DNA from: Porticoccus sp. W117
Lineage (GTDB): Bacteria; Pseudomonadota; Gammaproteobacteria; Pseudomonadales; Porticoccaceae
Assembly: GCF_030341905.1 (NCBI RefSeq)
Contig: NZ_JATAAF010000003.1
Location: 1 to 64,000 of the forward strand
DNA length: 64,000 nt
Direction of reading: 5' to 3'
Shown here: piece after piece, positions 43,215 through 53,282 of the stretch
How the letters are laid out: each line of letters opens with the position of its first letter
Numbering within the stretch: the stretch's first letter is position 1
Made by a program: the position numbers and the translations under genes
The notes under the pieces: model-generated
Databases searched by the model: none
The model's input: the letters and a program-made list of their open reading frames with translations, nothing else
What the model was told of the DNA's origin: nothing

Positions 43215-43419
43215 TTGCTTCGCCGGATAAGCACTGGCGATGCTGCGTGAAGCCTCTGGTGCTTATCTGGCTTGCATCGGCGCTGCCGATGTTGGCACAT
43301 CCATGTGTCAAATGTTCTGTCCACTATTCGCCCATTAAGTTTGCAACCAAACCGCAATATCCACGCCATATAGCCGTCATTAACCGGACATAGAGTGCTC
43401 TCGATAACGAGAGGATTTT

Positions 43420-44121
43420 ATGATGAGAGTAACGGTTTTTGGCGGTGGTTATGTGGGTTTGGTGACCGGTGCCTGTCTGGCCCAGGTGGGTCACGATGTG
43501 GTTTGTGCGGATATCGACGCCGACAAGGTGGCGCAACTCAACAACGGTGTCAGCCCGATCTTTGAGCCCGGCCTCGATGCCTACCTGCAGGGCGGCCTGC
43601 GTCAAAATCAGCTGCGTTTTACTGACGATATGGCCGCCGCGGTGGCCCACGGCGACGTGCAGTTTATTGCGGTGGGCACCCCGGCCAATGAAGACGGCTC
43701 TGCGGATGTACACAGCGTTTTGCAAGTGGCCAGCACCATCGGTCGCTACCTGGATCACCCGGCGGTGGTGGTGACCAAGTCCACGGTACCGGTGGGCACT
43801 GCTGATCGGGTACGTGCCGCGCTGCAGGCCAGTTTTGCCAAACGCGCCGTCAACCCCGACGCGGAAGTGGCCTGTAATCCGGAATTCCTCAAGGAAGGTT
43901 CTGCCATTCACGATTTTATGAAGCCAGACCGCATTGTTGTGGGCACCGAGTCCCCCCGTGTGGAACAGCTAATGCGCGAGCTCTACGCGCCGTTCAATCG
44001 CAACCACGAACGCTTGATGGTGATGGATGTGCGCTCCGCGGAACTGACCAAATACGCCGCCAACGCCATGCTGGCCACCAAAATCAGTTTTATCAATGAG
44101 ATCGATAATGTCGCCGATTGA
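43420..44121 (+). pseudogene. ugd: UDP-glucose 6-dehydrogenase, truncated after the N-terminal domain
   Basis: Ugd makes UDP-glucuronate for surface polysaccharides and is normally about 440-450 aa. Here only 233 residues remain: VTVFGGGYVGLVTGACLAQV (NAD loop), FIAVGTPANEDGSADVHSVL, VVTKSTVPVGTADRVRAALQ, NPEFLKEGSAIHDFMKPDRI, ELTKYAANAMLATKISFINE, then TGA. The second half, with the catalytic Cys box (GGSCFPKD) and UDP-binding domain, is missing and not found downstream; a convergent gene begins 27 bases on. A nonactive remnant is likely. The start has GAGAGG upstream, so the 5' end is intact. Confidence 0.82.
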
Positions 44122-44148
44122 CGCTTATATTAAGGGCGTATGACGAAT

Positions 44149-45237
44149 TCAGCCCAACTCTGGCAGATACAACCACTCCCCCAACACATTCACCGCAAAA
44201 GCGCGGGATTCCACGCAGCTGGATTTGCGCCACAGTTCGTTGGCCAGTTCGGTGATGGTGGTTAAATCGCCAGCGGCAATCCACTGGGCCACTGCTGTGG
44301 CCACATCCGGGTAATCAATCTTGTGACTGGCACCTTGTTCGAGCCATTTACCGGCAATGTCTGCGTCCAACTGATCCATGGTCTGGGCCAGTTCCAGCAG
44401 CTCCAGAGTAAGAGCGTTGGAGAGTTGCTCCGGCTGTCTGGCCAGCGGTTTGATCAACAGCTTTTTGCCAATCTGCAAGGCTTCGCTGGCAAGGCCAAAA
44501 CCGGCGTTGCCGATTACCCCGCAAGCCTGCGCCATGGTGCGGTGAAAGCCGCTTCGCGACGGTGGGTAAAACTGCAGGTGGCCCTCATCTGCCCGTTCTG
44601 CCTGGGGGTGATAAATGGCAAAGCGATACTGGGTGAAGGGTTGTAAGAACTGGCGGATGGCGTCCAGGCATTCAAATGGCAGGTACACCAGGTAGAGATT
44701 CTTTTCCACCGGCAAGGGCTTTATGGAGATCGGTGCAATGGGCGGCAGGATAGGCTGGTCAAAGTGGTGCCAGTGCAAACCCAGACGCACTTTTGCCGGG
44801 GCAAACCAGCGAGTAACCAAGCGCGCCACCGGCGATCCTCGATGCTGGGGGATGGGGTGCATAAAGGCGTATTGGTGACCCAGCCCTACTACGGGCACAC
44901 GGGCTAGAAAGCCTGCCCAGGCGGTAAGTGGTTCAAAATCGCTGATAATCAGGTCGTAGGCGGAGACATCCAGCTCGGCCATTTCCCGGAAAAAATTCAG
45001 CGGTTTGATGGCTTTTGCAGTGGGCCACAGGGCGATTTTGCCGCGCTCGGTGCAAAAGCTCAGCCCCTGGCGGCAGCGATAGTCGCCAAAGGGTTCCATA
45101 TCGAACAGCTTGTCGGGGCTGCGACCGGAGAACAGATAGTCCACTGCCAGGCCCTGCTTCTGCAAAGCGGGCGCCATTGCCCGTGCCCGGGTGATGTGGC
45201 CGTTGCCGGTAGCTTGTACGCCGTAGAGAATTTTCAT
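44149..45237 (-). CDS. Glycosyltransferase-like protein (GT-B fold, VC2487/MJ1255 type)
   Basis: 362 aa. N-terminal MKILYGVQATGNGHITRARA is the glycine-rich start of MurG-like GT-B enzymes, with SGRSPDKLFDMEPFGDYRC and YDLIISDFEPLTAWAGFLAR. C-terminal donor-binding half: MAQACGVIGNAGFGLASEAL and KPLARQPEQLSNALTLELLE, the nucleotide-sugar region. The family is widespread and uncharacterised. Adjacent to a PAP2 phosphatase on the same strand, suggesting envelope lipid or glycolipid work (inference). Confidence 0.85.
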   Translation of the reverse strand: MKILYGVQATGNGHITRARAMAPALQKQGLAVDYLFSGRSPDKLFDMEPFGDYRCRQGLSFCTERGKIALWPTAKAIKPLNFFREMAELDVSAYDLIISDFEPLTAWAGFLARVPVVGLGHQYAFMHPIPQHRGSPVARLVTRWFAPAKVRLGLHWHHFDQPILPPIAPISIKPLPVEKNLYLVYLPFECLDAIRQFLQPFTQYRFAIYHPQAERADEGHLQFYPPSRSGFHRTMAQACGVIGNAGFGLASEALQIGKKLLIKPLARQPEQLSNALTLELLELAQTMDQLDADIAGKWLEQGASHKIDYPDVATAVAQWIAAGDLTTITELANELWRKSSCVESRAFAVNVLGEWLYLPELG

Positions 45238-45271
45238 GCGGCCACCTTTTCAAGGCCGCGTGAACGGGCTG

Positions 45272-45793
45272 TTACAGCCAGGGCACCGCCATGAACGCGA
45301 TGGAACTGCCCATGATGGCACCTGCGAGAATATCCGTGGGGAAGTGCACTCCCAGGAACACTCTTGAGGCGCCCACCAGGCTGGCCCAGGTGTACAGAGG
45401 CCACACCAGTGGCGCAAACAGATGGCAGAGAATGCCCGCCATCAGAAAGGCCGCCGAGGTGTGGCCGGAGGGCAGACTGAATTTGTCGGAGGGGATGATA
45501 AAGCTTTTGAATTCCGGCAGGGCTTCTGCTGGGCGATCTCGCTTGAGGCCGTTTTTCAGGGCGAAGTAAATACTGCGCTCCACTCCGTAGGCGGCGAGAA
45601 TCACCCAGAAGGCGCGCTCGCCCCCTGGCCCTGAAAGCAGCAGCAAGGCAATAGCGATCAGTGGGTAGAAGTATCCGTCGGCGGTGAACGACACGCCCCG
45701 GCTGAGCCGAGACCACAGCGCCAGGTGTTTGCGTCGCATGCACCACATAAAGGCCTTCACATCGAACTGATGAATGGCCTGAAGAACTTTCAT
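45272..45793 (-). CDS. PAP2-family membrane phosphatase
   Basis: 173 aa from ATG 45793 (GGAG upstream). Type 2 phosphatidic acid phosphatase signature in three parts: KNGLKRDRPAEAL, LPSGHTSAAFL, and SRVFLGVHFPTDILAGAIMG with the catalytic His. About five TM segments. Likely dephosphorylates a lipid phosphate such as undecaprenyl pyrophosphate or phosphatidate. Follows 34 bases before the glycosyltransferase start. Confidence 0.9.
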   Translation of the reverse strand: MKVLQAIHQFDVKAFMWCMRRKHLALWSRLSRGVSFTADGYFYPLIAIALLLLSGPGGERAFWVILAAYGVERSIYFALKNGLKRDRPAEALPEFKSFIIPSDKFSLPSGHTSAAFLMAGILCHLFAPLVWPLYTWASLVGASRVFLGVHFPTDILAGAIMGSSIAFMAVPWL

Positions 45794-46149
45794 ACTGCTC
45801 CAAATGCTGATTTGCTGCGCTGCCCGGCTCATCTCTGCCACACCTCATCGCTTTGCCCTGTAAAACGTTGTTTTCTCTGCATTTGTGCAGAGCGTAGAGG
45901 GCATTTGTGACAGTTTGGCAACAGAAAAAAGACAATATTGTGGCCGCGGGCAGCAGGGCGGCACTTTGTCGGCAGCTATTGTCTAACAGAGCTGTGACGG
46001 ATACCAGCTATCCTTAATAGGTAAGCCGTGGTGCTTTGTATAACCCGTGTAAATGTAGGTAAATGACTCTGGTGTGCGGCAATTCAGGTCACCATAATGA
46101 CTCTTTACGCGCAGACAGCCCGCGCGTTTAGTCAAGGAATATCACAACC
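45794..46149. other. 356-base divergent promoter region
   Basis: Lies between the PAP2 gene and the divergent RND operon. No ORF, repeat or RNA was recognised. TATAAC at 46039 could be a -10 box for the RND genes, but no matching -35 is clear. A regulator gene, often adjacent to RND pumps, is absent. Confidence 0.45.
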
Positions 46150-47355
46150 GTGCCCAAACAACGCAAATTTTTACCCCTGACTATTATGGCGGCATGCGTC
46201 GCCGTGGCCGTTGCGCTTCTGGAATACGCCCCCACCACCAAACAGCGGCCCGAGGTGAATGCCCGCCCCATGGCCCTGCCTGTGGTGGTTGCCCAGCCGT
46301 CTGTTCTCCAGGCCATGGTGACCAGCCACGGCACCGTGCGACCCAAGTGGCAAATTGACTTGGTGGCGGAAGCGTCTGGTCGGGTCATACAGGTGGCGGA
46401 CGATTTTGTCAGCGGTGGTTTTTTTGCCGCTGGTGATGAGCTGCTAAAAGTAGAGCCATTGGACTACGAAGTGGCGTTGGCGCGGGCGGAAGCGCAACTG
46501 GCCCAAGCCAGACAAGCCCTTGCTCAAGAGCGTGGCCAAGCGCAATTGGCACAGCGGGAATGGCGTGAATTGGGCACTGATGAAGCCAACGAATTGTTTT
46601 TGCGCAAGCCGCAAATCGCCGCTGCCGAAGCCAGCGTAAAAGTGGCCTTGGCAGAGTTGCAAAAAGCCAAACTGGATTTACAGCGTACCACCCTGAAGGC
46701 GCCATTCAGCGGTCGCCTGCAAGAGGCTACTGTGCAATTGGGTGAGCGCATTGGCAACGGCGCCGTGGTGGGCAGTGCCTTTGCCACCGATGTCATGGAA
46801 GTGCCCCTGCCGCTTACGGGCAGCCAATTGGCGTTGGTGGATGTACCGCTGAGCGCCAGTGGTGAAACCAATGTGCCGGTCATGTTCACTGTGGAAGTGG
46901 CCGGAGTGAGTTACCAATGGCAGGGCCATATTGTGCGCACCGAAGCCAGCTTTGACACCCAGAGTCGAGTAGTGAATGCCATTGCCGAAGTTCGGGGCGC
47001 CTACCAACCGCGGGCGGATGGCGCACCTCCATTTTCTCCCGGCCTGTTTGTCCGAGCCGAAATCCTTGGCCGGGATTTTGAAGATACCATCGAGCTGCCT
47101 CGGGCCGCGTTGTATGAGCGCAACAACCTGTTGACCCTGGATGGCAATAACCGCTTGCAGGTGCAACCCATCGAAGTGCTGCAAACCGCCGAAAAAACCG
47201 TTTTGGTGCGCGGTGTGGAAACGGGTACTGCGGTATTGTTGGAGCGCCCCTCCCTGTTGATTCGCGGCATGGCCATCGAACCGTTGATACAAGACAGCGC
47301 CAACGCCACAGCCGAGCTGAATGACAACAGCCTGAACACCACAGGCCGCTTATGA
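46150..47355 (+). CDS. RND efflux periplasmic adaptor (membrane fusion protein)
   Basis: 401 aa; GTG start with AAGGAA ten bases upstream. N-terminal TM/signal anchor LTIMAACVAVAVALLEYAP at residues 9-27. Lipoyl/barrel-sandwich half motifs VTSHGTVRPKWQIDLVAEAS and LQRTTLKAPFSGRLQEATVQ, separated by an alpha-hairpin (ARAEAQLAQARQALAQERGQ). Beta-barrel domain from 215. Bridges the inner-membrane RND pump to an outer-membrane channel, which is not encoded nearby. Overlaps the pump gene by four bases. Confidence 0.93.
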   Translation: MPKQRKFLPLTIMAACVAVAVALLEYAPTTKQRPEVNARPMALPVVVAQPSVLQAMVTSHGTVRPKWQIDLVAEASGRVIQVADDFVSGGFFAAGDELLKVEPLDYEVALARAEAQLAQARQALAQERGQAQLAQREWRELGTDEANELFLRKPQIAAAEASVKVALAELQKAKLDLQRTTLKAPFSGRLQEATVQLGERIGNGAVVGSAFATDVMEVPLPLTGSQLALVDVPLSASGETNVPVMFTVEVAGVSYQWQGHIVRTEASFDTQSRVVNAIAEVRGAYQPRADGAPPFSPGLFVRAEILGRDFEDTIELPRAALYERNNLLTLDGNNRLQVQPIEVLQTAEKTVLVRGVETGTAVLLERPSLLIRGMAIEPLIQDSANATAELNDNSLNTTGRL

Positions 47356-50300
47356 TTGCCTGGTTTGTCAAAAACCCCATCGCCGCTAACCTGTTAATGC
47401 TGCTGATTCTGATTGGCGGCATTGTCAATATTCCCAATCTCAACCGGGAAATGTTCCCGGAAAGACCGCCAGATGTGGTCAGTGTCACCATCCCTTACCC
47501 GGGTGCTGCGCCTGAGGAGGTGCAGGAGCAGATCACTTTGCGCCTGGAAGAAGCGGTCAGCGACATCGATGGCATTAAGGAGATGGTCAGTCAGTCCTCC
47601 CGCGGTTTTGCGCAACTGAGCATTACCGCCCTGCCGGACTACGATATTCAGCAAATCCTCAATGAAACCAAAGCGCGGGTGGATGCCATCAACGGCATTC
47701 CCGGCGATGCTGAGCGGGCCAACGTGCGCGAGCAAGTGAACCGCCGCAGCATTATGGAAATTGCCGTGGCTGCGGAGATGGACGAAGTGTCTCTAAAGCA
47801 GCTTGGCGAGCAGGTGCGCGACAGCCTCAGCACGGTGCCTGGTGCCGATTATGTGGGCGTGGATGGCACCCGCAGCGGGGAAATTTCCGTGGAGGTGTCT
47901 GAGCAGAATCTGAAACGTTATAACCTTTCATTCGAGCAAGTGGCCGGTGCCATTCGGCGCGCCTCGGTGAGCCAGTCTGCCGGTCGCATACGCACGGAGG
48001 AAGGCTCCATACAACTGCGCACTACCGGACAGGCCTACAGTATTGACGATTTTGAAGACATTGTGGTGCTGCAAAACGCCGACGGCACCCGGGTGCGCCT
48101 GGGTGAAGTGGCACGAGTGACTGACGGCCACGAAGATGTGCAACTGCTGACCCGCTTCAACGGTAAACCGGCAGTGTTTGTGGAGGTGTACAGCACCCAC
48201 GACCCGGACATTATTGAAACCGCCCGCATCGTTAAGGAACGTCTGCAAAAACTGCGCAACGAACTGCCGCCAGAAGTGGAGCTGACCGTATGGCGCAATC
48301 GCGCGGATTACCTGAAAAACCGCATGGACTTGCTCGGCGGTAATGCCCTGGGCGGCTTGGCACTGGTGTTTTTGTTGCTGGTGCTGTTTTTGCGCCCGGC
48401 GCTGGCGTTCTGGGTAGCGGCGGGCATTGGCATCTCCTACCTGGGCACCCTGGCGATGATGCCGCTGCTGGGCATCTCCATCAATATTCTGTCGCTGTTC
48501 GCGTTCTTGCTGGTGCTGGGCATCGTGGTAGACGACGCCATTATGGTGGGCGAGTCCATACACAGCCACAACGAGCGCGGCATCCGCAACGAGCCCGGCG
48601 CCATTGCTGGCGCCAACAGTGTGTTGAAGCCGGTGTCGGTGGCGGTGATTACCACCCTGATGGTGTTTGGTGCCATGCTCTTGCTGCCCAAACAAAGCCT
48701 GCGCCTGTTTACCGTGGTGCCGCTGATTGCGTTGCCTGCATTGGCCATCTCGTTGATGGAATCGTTTTTGATCCTGCCTTGCCACCTGCGCAATTTGAAA
48801 CCGGAAACCACCCCGAAAAATCCAGCGTTGTTGTGGTTGCACAACACCCGATTGAAAACTGCCAATGGCATGAGCTGGTTCGCCCGCGAAAAATTCGCCC
48901 CCTTTGTGCACAGCGCGGTGGCCCAGCGCGGTACCACAGCGGCGGTGTTTTTTGGGGTGCTGATACTGGTCGGTTCGCTGTATATGGGCGGCTGGATAAA
49001 AGCCTCCTTCTGGCCAAAAATCAGCGGCCAGACCGTGCGCGGCAATATCGAACTGGTGGATGGATTGGCCTGGGATCAGGTGTTGACTACCGCCCGCCAG
49101 ATCGAAGGTGCGGTGGAACAAATGCGTGCGGAAGAAGATTTCATGGCCAACAACGGTCAGCCCATCGTCAAGAATATGCGCCTGCGGGTACGGGATAATT
49201 CCGTCAACTACCGCTTGGAAATGCTGGGCCCGGAGCACCACAACGTGTCGTCTCGAACGGTGGAGTTGCGCCTCAAACAGTTAATTGGGCCGCTGCAAAA
49301 TGTGGAGCAGTTTGAATCCCGCTCCACCATGGGGCGCTGGCAATCCAAAGACATGAGCTTTGTGATTTCCGGCAGCGAAAGCCGGGATTTGGACAGGGCT
49401 GCCAGTATGGTGGCGCAACAGATGGGGCGCCTGGAAGGCGTCGGTGCAGTGGAAGATTCCCTGCGTCGGGGCGCACCGGAAATGCAATTTACCCTCAAGC
49501 CCGGTGCGGAGTCCCTGGGGGTTGGCCTGTCGGATGTGGCACGCCAGCTGCGGCAGGCGTTTTTCGGGGAAGAAGCCCAGCGCATTGCCCGCCTGCGGGA
49601 AGACGTGAAAGTGATGGTGCATTACCCCAAGGAAGACCGCCAGAATCTGGAAAGCCTGAAAGAGTTTCGCTTGCGCACCGCCGATGGCCGGGAGTTGCCG
49701 CTGCAGTCTGTGGCGGATGTTTCCTATGGCAAAGTGCCTCCCTCCATTGAGCGCAACAATCGCAAACACACCATTAAAGTCAGCGCCGACCTGGTGGACG
49801 ACTCGGTAACCACCGACGAAATTACTACCCAGGTGCAAAACTATTTTTACGAAACCGTAAAGCCCCTTTACCCCACCACCAATTTCGATCTGGACGGCGC
49901 GGAAAAAGACCGCAAAGAATTTGAAGGGGTATTTGGCAAGGTTATGTGGCTGGTGGTGCTGGCCATCTTTGGCCTGATTGCCATACTGTTCCACTCCTAC
50001 TGGCAACCGCTGCTGGTATTGTCGGCGGTACCCTTTGGCCTGGCTGGTGGCATTATTGGTCACTTGGCCTTGGGCATGCAGCTGAGCATGATGAGTCTGA
50101 TGGGTATGCTGGCGGCGGTGGGTGTGGTGGTTAACGATAACCTGGTATTGATTGACAGAATCAATCAGCTGCGCAAGAGTGGCGCGAATGCGTTCGACTC
50201 TGTTGTGCAGGCGTCCAAAGATCGCTTCCGGCCCATTGTGCTCACTTCCATCACCACGTTCTTTGGGTTGATGCCCATTCTGATGGAAAAAAGCACCCAG

Positions 50301-50468
50301 GCGAAATGGCTGATCCCCACGGTGGTATCACTGTCCTGGGGGGTGGTGGCGGCCACCTTTGTGACCCTGTTGCTGGTGCCCTGTCTGTATTTGCTGGGAG
50401 AGGATGTCAAAGCCTTTTTTACCGGCGGCAAATCTGACTCGAAAGATAAAGCGGTTTATGACAACTAA
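47352..50468 (+). CDS. RND-family efflux permease
   Basis: 1038 aa inner-membrane pump with 12 TM segments and two large periplasmic loops. KNPIAANLLMLLILIGGIVN start, PYPGAAPEEVQEQITLRLEE porter start, GIVVDDAIMVGESIHSHNE in TM4 with the proton-relay Asp pair, and MSLMGMLAAVGVVVNDNLVL in TM10/11. The sequence resembles the AcrB-like branch with 'unknown substrate' pumps of marine gammaproteobacteria, not the metal CzcA branch. Substrates may be drugs, bile or lipids. Overlaps both neighbours. Confidence 0.94.
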   Translation: MIAWFVKNPIAANLLMLLILIGGIVNIPNLNREMFPERPPDVVSVTIPYPGAAPEEVQEQITLRLEEAVSDIDGIKEMVSQSSRGFAQLSITALPDYDIQQILNETKARVDAINGIPGDAERANVREQVNRRSIMEIAVAAEMDEVSLKQLGEQVRDSLSTVPGADYVGVDGTRSGEISVEVSEQNLKRYNLSFEQVAGAIRRASVSQSAGRIRTEEGSIQLRTTGQAYSIDDFEDIVVLQNADGTRVRLGEVARVTDGHEDVQLLTRFNGKPAVFVEVYSTHDPDIIETARIVKERLQKLRNELPPEVELTVWRNRADYLKNRMDLLGGNALGGLALVFLLLVLFLRPALAFWVAAGIGISYLGTLAMMPLLGISINILSLFAFLLVLGIVVDDAIMVGESIHSHNERGIRNEPGAIAGANSVLKPVSVAVITTLMVFGAMLLLPKQSLRLFTVVPLIALPALAISLMESFLILPCHLRNLKPETTPKNPALLWLHNTRLKTANGMSWFAREKFAPFVHSAVAQRGTTAAVFFGVLILVGSLYMGGWIKASFWPKISGQTVRGNIELVDGLAWDQVLTTARQIEGAVEQMRAEEDFMANNGQPIVKNMRLRVRDNSVNYRLEMLGPEHHNVSSRTVELRLKQLIGPLQNVEQFESRSTMGRWQSKDMSFVISGSESRDLDRAASMVAQQMGRLEGVGAVEDSLRRGAPEMQFTLKPGAESLGVGLSDVARQLRQAFFGEEAQRIARLREDVKVMVHYPKEDRQNLESLKEFRLRTADGRELPLQSVADVSYGKVPPSIERNNRKHTIKVSADLVDDSVTTDEITTQVQNYFYETVKPLYPTTNFDLDGAEKDRKEFEGVFGKVMWLVVLAIFGLIAILFHSYWQPLLVLSAVPFGLAGGIIGHLALGMQLSMMSLMGMLAAVGVVVNDNLVLIDRINQLRKSGANAFDSVVQASKDRFRPIVLTSITTFFGLMPILMEKSTQAKWLIPTVVSLSWGVVAATFVTLLLVPCLYLLGEDVKAFFTGGKSDSKDKAVYDN

Positions 50469-51003
50469 ACCCCTGACAATGATCGTTCGCCATCGGGTGC
50501 AGCCAGGCAAGGAAGAACAGTTTGACCAATGGAGCAAGGGCATCCGCGCCGCCGCAAACACTTTTGCCGGCTTTCTCGGTACCGAAATTATTCGCCCCCT
50601 GGCCAGTGACAATGGCCAGAGCGGCAATGAATACGCCTGCATCATCCGTTTCACAGAATACGGCCAACTAAAAGCCTGGATTGATTCCGACTTGCGTCGC
50701 CAGTGGGTGAGTCGCGCCAGTGAATTCAGCATTGAGCCGCCAAGGGAAGAGTACTACCACAGCCTGGAATTCTGGTTCGATACGCCCAAGGCTGCTGCTC
50801 CACCGCCGCGCTACAAGATGGCGCTGCTCAGCTTTTTGGTGATTTGGGTTCAGGTATCGCTGCTGGTGCCGTTGATTAGCGGCGTTATGACCGCGCCTTT
50901 TGTTGTAACGGCGGCAGTATCAGTGGCAGTGATTGTGTTGCTGACCACTTACTTGGTGATGCCACTGGTGACCAGGTTGGTGAAGGGTTGGCTGTACAAA
51001 TAG
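50458..51003 (+). CDS. ABM-domain (monooxygenase-like) membrane protein
   Basis: 181 aa. Residues 1-100 form an antibiotic-biosynthesis-monooxygenase ferredoxin-like domain: MIVRHRVQPGKEEQFDQWSK, FAGFLGTEIIRPLAS, and CIIRFTEYGQLKAWIDSDLR. Residues 120-175 hold two or three TM segments (LSFLVIWVQVSLLVPLISGV). It overlaps the RND permease by 11 bases, so it is translationally coupled and probably serves the same process. Catalysis by this membrane-tethered form is not established. Confidence 0.82.
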   Translation: MTTKPLTMIVRHRVQPGKEEQFDQWSKGIRAAANTFAGFLGTEIIRPLASDNGQSGNEYACIIRFTEYGQLKAWIDSDLRRQWVSRASEFSIEPPREEYYHSLEFWFDTPKAAAPPPRYKMALLSFLVIWVQVSLLVPLISGVMTAPFVVTAAVSVAVIVLLTTYLVMPLVTRLVKGWLYK

Positions 51004-51534
51004 CTATCGCGCTATGTCCTTCATAAACGACGCCATTGGGAAGTTTTTTCCCGGACATTTGGTGGACTCCCCATCTGTATATCCGTGACCAGATACTCTT
51101 TCCGGCGGAATATTGTATTTTGCCATTAACTCTCTCGTTAATGTTACCAAGGCATCGTATTGGGCTTTGGGCACGGTGTTCTTTTCGTAGTTTCCGATCA
51201 GGCAAATACCGATTCCCCGGAAGTTTCTGTCCCGGTTGTTGCTGGAAACGTGTGTGCCCCAAATATGATTTTCCTGGCGCCAATCGCTGGCAACTTCTCC
51301 CATGTCCAGGCCATTACCATTGCCGATAACGTAGTGGTAGGGGATGGCGTCTATCGGGTCACCGGCCTGGCGTTGGCGGTGAACGTCTTGCAGAAATTCA
51401 ATGGTGCCGTAGTTGCCGGCGCTGTGGTGGATAACGATGTAGTGCCAGCGGTTGGGCCAGTAAATAATGGCTGCAGCGATTAAGACAAGGGCAATTGCGA
51501 TATAGCAAAGACGCTTTTTAATTGGTTTTTTCAA
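51004..51534 (-). CDS. PGRP/Amidase_2-family N-acetylmuramoyl-L-alanine amidase
   Basis: 176 aa; TTG start three bases after the hemF stop, with GGAGTGGG upstream. N-terminal TM anchor CYIAIALVLIAAAIIYW (10-26). Zinc ligands: HYIVIHHSAGNYGTIEFLQD, and SGHGYTDGESTKCPGKNF at the end, with NYEKNTVPKAQYDALVTL between. Cuts the muramic acid-L-Ala bond of peptidoglycan; it may act in cell wall turnover or recycling. Its stop abuts the convergent ABM gene. Confidence 0.88.
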   Translation of the reverse strand: MKKPIKKRLCYIAIALVLIAAAIIYWPNRWHYIVIHHSAGNYGTIEFLQDVHRQRQAGDPIDAIPYHYVIGNGNGLDMGEVASDWRQENHIWGTHVSSNNRDRNFRGIGICLIGNYEKNTVPKAQYDALVTLTRELMAKYNIPPERVSGHGYTDGESTKCPGKNFPMASFMKDIAR

Positions 51535-51537
51535 ACG

Positions 51538-52548
<1,011 letters not shown>

Positions 52549-52563
52549 GTCGTGAAACCGTAT

Positions 52564-53133
52564 TCAAGCGGGGCGAATAATATCACCTGTGGCGAGGTCG
52601 CGAATCTCGGTAGGTTTGGCTTGCTGGCCCAGAGGGCCGTCGACAATCGCGCTCAGGCCTTCGGGGAAGTAATCGGCTACCTGGTCGGCGGTGATTGCCG
52701 GTGGTTTGCCGTGGGGATTGGCGGAGGTGGATACCAACGGCCCGCCAAAGGCGTCGCAGAGTGCGGCGGCAACCGGGTGGTCGGTGACGCGCACCGCCAG
52801 AGTGTCGCGACCGCCGGTGACCCAATCCGGTGCTTGCCCGTTATTGGGAATCAGCCAGGTAATCGGCCCCGGCCAACTTGCCGAGAGGGTGGCACGTTGT
52901 TGGTCAGATAAACCGATCAGGAAAAATTCCAGCTGCTCAATGTGGCGGGCAATCAGAATCATGCCCATGCCTTTGTTGCGCTGTTTCAGAGCCAGAATGG
53001 CTTCGCAGGCTTGCTGATTATCCGGGTCGCAGCCGAGGCCGTAGACGGCTTCGGTGGGGTAGGCAACAACGCCGCCAGTGCGCAGGGCGCTGGCGGCGAT
53101 ATCAAGAGAAGGGTTGCTATCTCTTTTACACAT
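52564..53133 (-). CDS. tsaC: Threonylcarbamoyl-AMP synthase TsaC (Sua5/YciO/YrdC)
   Basis: Makes threonylcarbamoyl-AMP from Thr, bicarbonate and ATP for the t6A37 modification of ANN-decoding tRNAs. 189 aa (E. coli TsaC 190). GGVVAYPTEAVYGLGCDPDN, ILALKQRNKGMGMILIARHI, WPGPITWLIPN, RDTLAVRVTDHPVAAALCDA and PLVSTSANPHGKPPAITADQ are the YrdC motifs. ATG 53133 begins this core. No SUA5 domain. Confidence 0.96.
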   Translation of the reverse strand: MCKRDSNPSLDIAASALRTGGVVAYPTEAVYGLGCDPDNQQACEAILALKQRNKGMGMILIARHIEQLEFFLIGLSDQQRATLSASWPGPITWLIPNNGQAPDWVTGGRDTLAVRVTDHPVAAALCDAFGGPLVSTSANPHGKPPAITADQVADYFPEGLSAIVDGPLGQQAKPTEIRDLATGDIIRPA

Positions 53134-53193
53134 AATCACTAGATCAGCTTGCGGCACATGGAAGTGCCGCCGCCGTCGAAGACGGCGCGAGTT

Positions 53194-53277
53194 CAATAAA
53201 ATCCAGAAACTTCGCGCAGTTTCGCCAGATTTTATTGGACGTGCGACACAATCGCCATGGATGGCGGTTGTGTCGCA
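53194..53277 (-). terminator. Two hairpins after purE
   Basis: CAATAAAATC (53194-53203) pairs with GATTTTATTG (53228-53237). TGCGACACAATCGCCAT (53242-) pairs with ATGGCGGTTGTGTCGCA (to 53277). They separate purE from tsaC. The second is a long stem without a T run, so termination is uncertain. Confidence 0.55.
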
Positions 53278-53282
53278 GCAGG

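Noticed and set aside
43184-43419. Possible riboswitch before the truncated ugd
   Set aside because: A GATAAGCAC/GTGCTTATC stem is present but no known riboswitch core can be recognised.
47928-49241. 437-codon minus-strand ORF opposite the RND permease
   Set aside because: Composition is antisense-like and the RND frame is continuous across it.
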